A DNA stretch of 7,410 nucleotides, from the NCBI GenBank assembly GCA_005778315.1, contig SXOW01000403.1, positions 1 through 7,410 on the forward strand, in the 5' to 3' direction. The notes under the pieces were generated by a model. The model made no database searches and had not been told where the DNA came from. It worked only from the letters and a program-made list of their open reading frames with translations. Source of the stretch: Acidobacteriota bacterium. GTDB lineage: Bacteria; Acidobacteriota; Vicinamibacteria; Vicinamibacterales; UBA8438. A program made the position numbers and the translations under genes. Positions 1 through 4,600 of this stretch are shown here, one piece after another (within the stretch, counting starts at the first letter, position 1; the number at the start of each line of letters is the position of its first letter).

Positions 1-565
1 CGGTGGTCTGCAGGTCGAGAATGAAGTTGATGAGGGCGCGGGACAGCCTTGCGCCGGCGCCCCGCAGCACGGAGAAGCGCGCCCCGGCCAGTTTCACGCC
101 GCGTTCGAAGTCGATGATACCTAGTGCCGGTCCCAGCTCTGCGTGTGACTGGGGCGTGAAGTCAAAGACCGGCGGCTCCCCTTGGCGGCGGAGTTCAATG
201 TTGTCGGACTCGCTGACTCCGACCGGCACAGACGCGTGCGCCAGATTGGGCAACGTCAGGAGCAATGCATGGCGCTGGCGCTCCACATCGGAGAGGCGCG
301 CCTCATTGGTCTCGATCGTCACGCCGTGCGCGTCGCCCGCGGTCATCAGCGCGTCGGTCGGTTCCCCATCCCGCTTGGCTTTGCCAATCTGGGCCCCCAG
401 GGCCTTCTTCGCATGGCGTGCGGCTTCGAGGACCGGGAGGATCTCTCGGCGTTCGGCATCCAGGGCTCGGAGCTCGGCCACGAGGTCGCCGAGGCCGTCA
501 CCCCGTTGAGCGAGCCGGGTCTCGATCTCGGTGGTCTCGTCACGAAACAGCACGGGGTCGAGCAT
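1..565 (-). CDS. serS: Seryl-tRNA synthetase, N-terminal 188 residues (cut by window edge)
   Basis: Cytosolic class II aminoacyl-tRNA synthetase that charges tRNA-Ser (and tRNA-Sec where present) with serine using ATP. The reading frame is open from the ATG whose first base is 565 down to base 2. It begins MLDPVLFRDE, matching the family's usual MLDPxLLR-type start, which fixes the start codon. Residues about 27-105 are charged and helix-rich, as expected for the antiparallel coiled-coil arm that binds the long variable arm of tRNA-Ser. The family motif TLPNLAHASVPVG (104-116) closes the arm, followed by SESDNIELRRQG. The catalytic core then begins with the DFERGVKLAGARF segment (152-164) and the motif 1 helix ending in INFILDL. 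Motifs 2 and 3 lie outside the window. It lies 88 bases downstream of the zinc-ribbon gene on the same strand. No clear Shine-Dalgarno is seen; a TAGAAT box ends 7 bases before the ATG. Identification is very secure. Confidence 0.96.
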   Translation of the reverse strand, partial: MLDPVLFRDETTEIETRLAQRGDGLGDLVAELRALDAERREILPVLEAARHAKKALGAQIGKAKRDGEPTDALMTAGDAHGVTIETNEARLSDVERQRHALLLTLPNLAHASVPVGVSESDNIELRRQGEPPVFDFTPQSHAELGPALGIIDFERGVKLAGARFSVLRGAGARLSRALINFILDLQTT

Positions 566-572
566 CGCCTAC

Positions 573-578
573 ATTCTA
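573..578 (-). promoter_or_regulatory. Candidate -10 box of serS (TAGAAT)
   Basis: On the minus strand TAGAAT (5 of 6 matches to TATAAT) ends 7 bases before the serS ATG. Transcription would then start at or next to the first base of the start codon, giving a leaderless or nearly leaderless message. This would fit the absence of a Shine-Dalgarno there. No convincing -35 was found at 16-18 bases upstream, and no TGn extension is present, so the call is tentative. Confidence 0.35.
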
Positions 579-624
579 CCTGTGGTTGATGCGGCGGCGG
601 TCGCGAGCGGAGGACCGGACGGTG

Positions 625-642
625 GCACGCGGGGGGGCGTGC
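625..642. repeat. GC-rich hairpin between the FmdB-type gene and serS
   Basis: GCACGC (625-630) and GCGTGC (637-642) form a perfect 6-bp stem around a loop of six G on the plus strand (six C on the transcribed minus-strand RNA). It begins about 12 bases past the zinc-ribbon stop codon. No T-run follows on the minus strand, so it is not a textbook intrinsic terminator. It may end or stabilise the upstream message. Confidence 0.4.
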
Positions 643-653
643 GCCGGGGCTCG

Positions 654-1019
654 TCAGTCGCCGGATGTCGAGGCCGGCTTGGGGGCGGTGGACGTCGAGG
701 TCGCGGAACTGGAAGACGCCGGGGTGGAGGTCGTGGTGTCCGCCTTGTTGCCGTCGCCGGGCTTCTTGTCCCCGTTCTGCGGCGTCGTGTCGCCGGACGC
801 CTTGCCCGCCTCCGACGCCTCGGTACCACCAGCGCGTCCTTTGTTCGCGTAGTCGGTGATGTACCAGCCCGTGCCTTTGAACTGAATGGCCGGGGAGGAG
901 ACGAGCTTACGGATGACGCCGTCGCACTTCGGACAGACAGCCAGCGGCGGATCGGAGAACTTGCGGATCTGTTCGAAACGGTGGCCGCACGCGTCGCATT
1001 GGTATTCGTAGAGTGGCAT
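654..1019 (-). CDS. FmdB-family zinc-ribbon protein with low-complexity C-terminal tail
   Basis: Small regulatory-type protein of the FmdB/CxxC_CXXC_SSSS family. The 121 residues start MPLYEYQCDACGH, the family's signature N-terminus. Two CxxC pairs (C8/C11 and C29/C32) form the single zinc ribbon, followed by the conserved segment IRKLVSSPAIQFKGTGWYITDY (36-57). The name comes from a regulator of formamidase/amidase genes, but the biochemical role of most members is unknown, so no specific function is claimed. Residues about 60-121 are rich in Ser, Thr, Ala, Gly, Pro, Asp and Lys and look disordered; many FmdB proteins carry such tails. No signal peptide or membrane segment is visible. It lies 76 bases after the DUF885 gene and 88 bases before serS on the same strand. 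The start is fixed by the family N-terminus even though the ribosome-binding site is weak. Confidence 0.92.
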   Translation of the reverse strand: MPLYEYQCDACGHRFEQIRKFSDPPLAVCPKCDGVIRKLVSSPAIQFKGTGWYITDYANKGRAGGTEASEAGKASGDTTPQNGDKKPGDGNKADTTTSTPASSSSATSTSTAPKPASTSGD

Positions 1020-1030
1020 GGTGGGGCTGA

Positions 1031-1061
1031 CCGCTCCGGGTTCTCTGTCTGCCGGGAGCGG
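1031..1061. repeat. Inverted repeat between the DUF885 gene and the FmdB-type gene
   Basis: CCGCTCC (1031-1037) and GGAGCGG (1055-1061) make a perfect 7-bp stem with a 17-base loop. Two further G-C pairs (1039-1040 with 1052-1053) are possible across a G-G mismatch. On the minus-strand RNA it ends 11 bases before the zinc-ribbon ATG, so it could limit translation or mark the end of the upstream transcript. No T-run follows it, which argues against a classical terminator. Confidence 0.4.
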
Positions 1062-1095
1062 ACCCTCTGATGGTAGCGGCTGCCGAACGGGGGCG

Positions 1096-2754
1096 TCAAT
1101 CCAGTAGATCGTCGCCTGTGTCGCCGAGCATCAAGGTCCGGTGGAACCACATGGGCACGGATCCGTGTCCCAGGAGCCGGTCGTGGAAGGACTTGAGCGT
1201 GAACGACGAGCCGTCGCGGGATTTCACGTCATCGCGCAACTTGCGGAGCATCAGGCGACCGGGCGCATGCAGGGCATACGCGGGGTCAAAGGTGCCGCGC
1301 TCCGCCTCGCGCCGGGCCCTGGTCTCTTCGACGAAGGCTTCTTCGCAGAAGAACCGCACCCCCTGTTCGACGGACATGTCCTCGGTGTGCAGCCGGATGC
1401 CAACAATCGTGCGAGCCAAACGGAGGAGCATTTCGGCGAGCTGGCCGAGCTCGATGGTGTCCTCGCCGTCGGCCGCACCCAGTTCCACCATCATCTGGTC
1501 ACAGTAGTGCGCCCAGCCTTCCACGAACGAAACCGGGGCCAGAACGGTCGACTTCCGCGCCGCATTCGCAATCCCGCGCTGGTGGGCAAGGTGGACGAAA
1601 TGGCCGGGGTACGCCTCATGGATAGCGATGGATCTGAGCGTCGCCAGGTTCAACTCTCTGAGATAGTGATCCGCCCGTTCAGGCGGCCATGACCGGTCGG
1701 CGTCCGTCACATAGAAGTACGACGGAAGTGGCTTCGACTCGAACGGGCCGGGGCTCCACATGCTGGCGGCGGTCCTGCGGTAGAACGCCGGGGTCGGGGC
1801 CACGATAATCTCGCCCTCCGGCAGGGTGACAATGCCGCGACGCTCGACGAAGGACCGTAGCTCCTCGACCTGTGCGCGCACGGTGGACACCAGTTCGCCG
1901 GGGGCCGGGTGTCCGGCCTTGACCGTGGACCAGACCTCAACGGGGTCAGACTTCGGTTCAATCTTCGCCGCGACCTCACGAAATCGCGCCTGAGTCTGCT
2001 CGAGCTCTCGCTCGGCAATGGCCAGCAGTCGCTCCGTTGGAAGGGCAATGCCGTCCTGATGGCGGATCCGACCTTCGAATCGCTCTCGCCCGATACGGAA
2101 GGTCGCGCGGCTCCGCGGTGCAAGGGTGTTGCGGAGATAACTGGTGTAACGCTGGATGGCTTCGGTCGCACCGGTGGCGGCGTCGGCGAGGTCGCCCAGG
2201 AGGTGGAGGTCCTCCAGGTGTCGAAACGCCCGGGGCAAGTCTCGCTCAATAAAGGTGACCACGCCGTCGAAGGTCTCGGCGCCAGTCTTGATGAAAATGC
2301 CTGCTGGATCCTCGACGTTCGCCTGTGCGGCCTCGAGCAGGCGTGGGGCCTGACGGAGTTTGGACACGACGCGGCGAGCGCGCTCCTCGACGGGGGCGAA
2401 CGCGAAGAGGGTCTGTCCTGACAGGGAGGCGGACAGCACGGATGCGTAGAGCTGGGGGTCTCGCTCCCAGGGGCGAACCTCTTCCAACTCGAACACCCGG
2501 CCACGGATGTCGTCGGCGAGCATGCGGCGTTCAAGCTGCTCTTCGACCGTCAAGCTGCGTGTCGAGATGCGGTCCAGACGGCGCGCGAATCCCCCTAGTT
2601 CTCGAGCCTGGGTGTCGATGGCGCCGCGAGAAAGGTCCTCGAGGCGGTCGTCGTATGTATGCACTCCGTCCAGGGCTGCGGCGGACGGCGCGCCCTCATG
2701 CAGAAAGTCCAGATACAGGTGGGCGAGATGGGACAGTGGTTCCGTGGTGTACAT
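1096..2754 (-). CDS. DUF885 family protein, putative zinc metallopeptidase
   Basis: A 552-residue protein matching the usual length and motif order of DUF885. The clearest signature is IAIHEAYPGHFVHL with H379, E380 and H385 (HExxPGH), followed by FVEGWAHYC with E412 and H416. These histidines and acidic residues look like a gluzincin-type metal site, but the spacing HExxxxH differs from classical HExxH. The C-terminal YALHAPGRLMLRKLRDD segment (493-509) and the FHDRLLGHGSVP stretch (523-534) are also family-typical. No signal peptide is visible, so a cytosolic location is inferred. The substrate is unknown; peptide hydrolysis is an inference from the metal-binding motif. The start at 2754 (MYTTEPLSHL) is chosen because it is the first start codon that leaves the divergent spacer free. 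The frame stays open further upstream to 3207, but that part lies antisense to rsmI and shows no family resemblance. A weak AGG lies about 10 bases before the ATG. Confidence 0.88.
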   Translation of the reverse strand: MYTTEPLSHLAHLYLDFLHEGAPSAAALDGVHTYDDRLEDLSRGAIDTQARELGGFARRLDRISTRSLTVEEQLERRMLADDIRGRVFELEEVRPWERDPQLYASVLSASLSGQTLFAFAPVEERARRVVSKLRQAPRLLEAAQANVEDPAGIFIKTGAETFDGVVTFIERDLPRAFRHLEDLHLLGDLADAATGATEAIQRYTSYLRNTLAPRSRATFRIGRERFEGRIRHQDGIALPTERLLAIAERELEQTQARFREVAAKIEPKSDPVEVWSTVKAGHPAPGELVSTVRAQVEELRSFVERRGIVTLPEGEIIVAPTPAFYRRTAASMWSPGPFESKPLPSYFYVTDADRSWPPERADHYLRELNLATLRSIAIHEAYPGHFVHLAHQRGIANAARKSTVLAPVSFVEGWAHYCDQMMVELGAADGEDTIELGQLAEMLLRLARTIVGIRLHTEDMSVEQGVRFFCEEAFVEETRARREAERGTFDPAYALHAPGRLMLRKLRDDVKSRDGSSFTLKSFHDRLLGHGSVPMWFHRTLMLGDTGDDLLD

Positions 2755-2889
2755 GCGGTGTCGGCCTGGCGCCTCGGTGACCCGGTTCGGGTCGCTCCTC
2801 TGGGCTGAGCCCCGGACTGCGTCGTCGCCAGGGCCCGGACACGGTGCAACGGCCTGAATGTTACAATAACGGGTCCCCCGCGTCCCGCA
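2755..2889. promoter_or_regulatory. Divergent intergenic region between the DUF885 gene and rsmI
   Basis: This 135-base spacer must carry promoters for both directions. The only A+T-rich patch is around 2857-2870 and holds the rsmI -10 element. Read on the minus strand the same patch gives TAACAT, a poor -10 match, so a back-to-back promoter is possible but unproven. The rest is GC-rich and shows no clear operator. Confidence 0.5.
2859..2867 (+). promoter_or_regulatory. Extended -10 promoter element of rsmI
   Basis: TGTTACAAT fits the extended -10 pattern TGnTATAAT with a single mismatch in the hexamer (TACAAT, 2862-2867). Transcription would start near 2874, leaving a leader of about 15 bases before the rsmI ATG at 2890. 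No good -35 hexamer lies at the usual distance, which is usual for extended -10 promoters. The call rests on the motif and its position alone. Confidence 0.5.
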
Positions 2890-3732
2890 ATGTCTGGCAC
2901 GCTGTATCTGGTCGCGACTCCCATCGGGAACCTGGAGGACATCACTCTCCGAGCCATCAGAATCCTCCGCGAGGTGGATCTCATCGCGGCCGAGGATACG
3001 CGACACACCGCGAAGTTGTTGCGCTATCACGAGATCGGCACAAAGACCACCAGTTTGCACGAGCACAACGAGCGCGAGAAATCGCCGGCCCTCGTCGCCA
3101 AGCTGCGTGACGGAGAGTCGATTGCGCTGTTGTCTGACGCCGGCACCCCCGTGATTTCGGATCCAGGGCTGGTCTTGGTGCGCCAGGCCCTTGACGCCGG
3201 CGTCCAAGTGGTGCCGCTGCCTGGCCCGTCGTCGGTCATCGCGGCGCTGGTTGCGTCTGGAGCGCCGCCGAGCAGCTTCACGTTCCTGGGATTCCCACCA
3301 AGTAGGTCTAACGACAGAAAGACGTGGTTTTCGAATCTCGCGTCCGAGCCGCGAACACTGATATTCTTCGAATCACCTCATCGGATTCGGACCACGCTGC
3401 AACTTTGCCTCGAAACGTGGGGCAACAGACAACTGGCTATCTGCCGTGAAATGACTAAGCTGCACGAAGAGTTGGTCATTAGACCGATTTCGGAACATCT
3501 TGAGGCGATGTTGACGCCGCGTGGCGAGTACACCTGCGTTGTGTGGCCTGGCCAGGGGGCTGATCGGCCAGATATTCCGCTACCAACGCGGGCGGTGTTG
3601 CTCGCTGAATTTGGTCAAATAACAGAAACATCAAAATCAAGGAGAACGGCCGTGAAGGAGATGGCGGCGAGATACGGTCTCACGGCCAGAGAGCTGTATC
3701 TCCAACTCGAAGCTGCCAAAAAGCCTGGCTGA
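2890..3732 (+). CDS. rsmI: 16S rRNA (cytidine(1402)-2'-O)-methyltransferase RsmI
   Basis: SAM-dependent methyltransferase of the tetrapyrrole-methylase fold that adds the 2'-O-methyl group at C1402 of 16S rRNA in the ribosomal P site, alongside the N4-methylation by RsmH. The 280 residues match the family length. They start MSGTLYLVATPIGNLEDIT (1-19), followed by AAEDTRHT (33-40), the LLSDAGTPVISDPG loop (80-93), VPLPGPSS (108-115), FTFLGFPP (130-137), FFESPHRI (159-166) and REMTKLHEE (186-194). The C-terminal helix pair (247-275) matches the usual small C-terminal domain. The start is fixed by the conserved N-terminus. No strong Shine-Dalgarno precedes it, and the likely leader is short. The sequence from about 3300 to 3520, and again around 3600-3650, is only about 45-55% G+C, with codons such as ATA, AGG, AGA and TCA that are scarce in the neighbouring genes. 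The reading frame and all key motifs are nonetheless intact. Confidence 0.96.
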   Translation: MSGTLYLVATPIGNLEDITLRAIRILREVDLIAAEDTRHTAKLLRYHEIGTKTTSLHEHNEREKSPALVAKLRDGESIALLSDAGTPVISDPGLVLVRQALDAGVQVVPLPGPSSVIAALVASGAPPSSFTFLGFPPSRSNDRKTWFSNLASEPRTLIFFESPHRIRTTLQLCLETWGNRQLAICREMTKLHEELVIRPISEHLEAMLTPRGEYTCVVWPGQGADRPDIPLPTRAVLLAEFGQITETSKSRRTAVKEMAARYGLTARELYLQLEAAKKPG

Positions 3733-3774
3733 AGACATCAGACTGACTGGTCGTTTCCTCACCGCGAGCGAACC

Positions 3775-3803
3775 TTGACCCACCGTTAGGCGTTTGCTAA
3801 CGT
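3775..3803 (+). promoter_or_regulatory. Candidate promoter of the TPR-like gene
   Basis: TTGACC (3775-3780; 5 of 6 matches to the -35 consensus) is followed after exactly 17 bases by TAACGT (3798-3803), which is preceded by TGC to give an extended -10. The -10 hexamer alone is weak (3 of 6). Transcription would start near 3810 with a leader of about 55 bases. It lies in the 132-base gap after rsmI, which otherwise holds only the inverted repeat described separately. Confidence 0.4.
3784..3802. repeat. Inverted repeat CGTTAG-7-CTAACG in the rsmI/TPR gap
   Basis: CGTTAG (3784-3789) and CTAACG (3797-3802) are perfect 6-base inverted arms spaced by 7 bases. The right arm coincides with the candidate -10 of the downstream gene, so it could be an operator. 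As RNA it would be a modest hairpin about 50 bases past the rsmI stop. It lacks a following U-run, so a terminator role is less likely. Confidence 0.45.
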
Positions 3804-3854
3804 TGCCGGTCGATTCACCGTTGTCAGCCAGACCCCTGCGAATGGGGTGGACCG

Positions 3855-3860
3855 AAGGAG
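3855..3860 (+). promoter_or_regulatory. Ribosome-binding site that decides the TPR gene start
   Basis: AAGGAG lies 4 bases before the ATG at 3865. It favours this start over the in-frame GTG at 3847, which lies upstream of the site and has no such site of its own. It is one of only two clear Shine-Dalgarno sequences seen in the window. Confidence 0.7.
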
Positions 3861-3864
3861 ACCA

Positions 3865-4488
3865 ATGGCCAAGTCGCGACGCCAGACGGCGCAGGCCGGA
3901 GCGAGCAAGAAGACGGCTCCCAAGAAGCGGCCGGTGGTCGCTCCCGCACCGAAGGACCAGGCCAGCCCCCGCAGCCGGGCGTCGACCCGGACGCCCAGCC
4001 TGGGGGTTCAGTATGCCAAGGCCATCGCGCTGTACGAAAAGGGTCTCAATGCACTGCAGCGGCATCAGTACGACGTTGCGGCCAAAGCGTTTTCTCAGCT
4101 CATCGACGAATACCCGGAGGAGCGCGAACTACATGAGCGGGCGCAGCTATACCTGGCCGTCTGCGCACGGGAGACCAACCCACCTGCAAAGCCACCGAAA
4201 GCACTGGAAGACCGGATCCTCGCCGCGACTGTCGCGCTCAACCGTCGCGAGGTGGACAACGCGTTGGCACTGCTCGCTAGTGCAGGCGGCGCTGAATCGA
4301 GCCAGGACCATGTGCAATACCTCCTGGCACTCGCGCATGCCCAGATCGGTGACGCCGAGGTGGCCGCCCGACATCTGGGCAAGGCCATCGCAATCAACCC
4401 GAGGAACAGGGTGACGGCGATGCACGAGGCGGATTTTGACCAGATTCGACAAAATCGGCGCTTTCGAGAAGCCATGGAGACCGAGTAG
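3865..4488 (+). CDS. TPR-like repeat protein with basic N-terminal tail
   Basis: A 207-residue protein of unknown specific function. Residues 1-45 are rich in Lys, Arg, Ala, Pro, Ser and Thr (6 Lys and 6 Arg against one Asp) and look disordered, somewhat like a histone-H1 or nucleic-acid-binding tail. Residues 49-100 form a helix pair with TPR character (YAKAIALYEKGLNALQRHQY, then AAKAFSQLIDEYPEE). A second helical unit spans 114-140. A clearer TPR unit spans 148-180 (QYLLALAHAQIGDAEVAARH, then KAIAINPRN). The C-terminal DFDQIRQNRRFREAM (190-204) resembles the 'lrxdxrF' capping segment that often ends bacterial TPR proteins. No signal peptide, membrane segment or catalytic motif is visible. 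A scaffold or protein-interaction role is inferred from the repeats. It stands between rsmI and glmU with gaps of 132 and 93 bases and appears to have its own promoter and a strong ribosome-binding site. Confidence 0.8.
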   Translation: MAKSRRQTAQAGASKKTAPKKRPVVAPAPKDQASPRSRASTRTPSLGVQYAKAIALYEKGLNALQRHQYDVAAKAFSQLIDEYPEERELHERAQLYLAVCARETNPPAKPPKALEDRILAATVALNRREVDNALALLASAGGAESSQDHVQYLLALAHAQIGDAEVAARHLGKAIAINPRNRVTAMHEADFDQIRQNRRFREAMETE

Positions 4489-4505
4489 GCGAGCCTCCGG
4501 GCCTC

Positions 4506-4535
4506 ACACGCGGCCCTCCCGAACTGGGCGCGTGT
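4506..4535 (+). terminator. GC-rich hairpin after the TPR-like gene, possible terminator
   Basis: ACACGCG (4506-4512) pairs perfectly with CGCGTGT (4529-4535). After one bulged G, CCC (4514-4516) pairs with GGG (4526-4528), leaving a 9-base loop. GGCG at 4488-4491 and CGCC at 4536-4539 could add an outer stem. The hairpin starts 18 bases past the TPR stop. It is not followed by a U-run, so it may be a weak or Rho-assisted terminator, or a 3'-end stabilising structure. Confidence 0.45.
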
Positions 4536-4547
4536 CGCCAAATCGGC

Positions 4548-4553
4548 TAGACT
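4548..4553 (+). promoter_or_regulatory. Candidate -10 box upstream of glmU (TAGACT)
   Basis: TAGACT matches the -10 consensus at 4 of 6 positions, including the key T, A and final T. It sits just after the GC-rich hairpin and 28 bases before the glmU ATG. No good -35 was found. Support is positional and by resemblance to the TAGAAT box before serS. Confidence 0.3.
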
Positions 4554-4561
4554 GGAGCCGC

Positions 4562-4600
4562 ATGGGTGCAGCCGAATTGGGATGCCACGTCACGTCCTAA
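4562..4600 (+). CDS. Possible 12-codon upstream ORF overlapping the glmU start
   Basis: ATG at 4562 opens a 12-codon frame (MGAAELGCHVTS) ending at TAA 4598-4600. It overlaps the first 19 bases of glmU in another frame. It is preceded by GGAG (4554-4557) at a 4-base spacing, whereas the glmU ATG at 4582 has no comparable site. It could feed ribosomes to glmU by termination and re-initiation, or it could be chance. No homology is expected for so short a peptide, and nothing shows that it is translated. Confidence 0.25.
   Translation: MGAAELGCHVTS

Noticed and set aside
631..637. Run of seven G as a possible frameshift or sequencing problem
   Set aside because: It lies in the non-coding gap between the zinc-ribbon stop and serS, so it cannot break a gene.
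182..1070. Plus-strand Arg/Gly-rich open frames across serS and the zinc-ribbon gene
   Set aside because: The translations are low-complexity and lack recognisable motifs, whereas the minus strand encodes SerRS and an FmdB protein in the same bases.
1141..2421. Plus-strand open frames inside the DUF885 gene (for example 1141-1692 and 1909-2421)
   Set aside because: They are antisense shadows common in GC-rich DNA; the minus strand encodes clear family motifs and the plus-strand products show none.
2755..3207. Upstream extension of the DUF885 reading frame to a start at 3207
   Set aside because: The extension runs antisense through the first third of rsmI, shows no resemblance to DUF885 N-termini or to a signal peptide, and would remove the divergent promoter region.
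3847..3864. GTG start at 3847 for the TPR-like gene
   Set aside because: The AAGGAG at 3855-3860 is positioned for the ATG at 3865 and lies downstream of the GTG.
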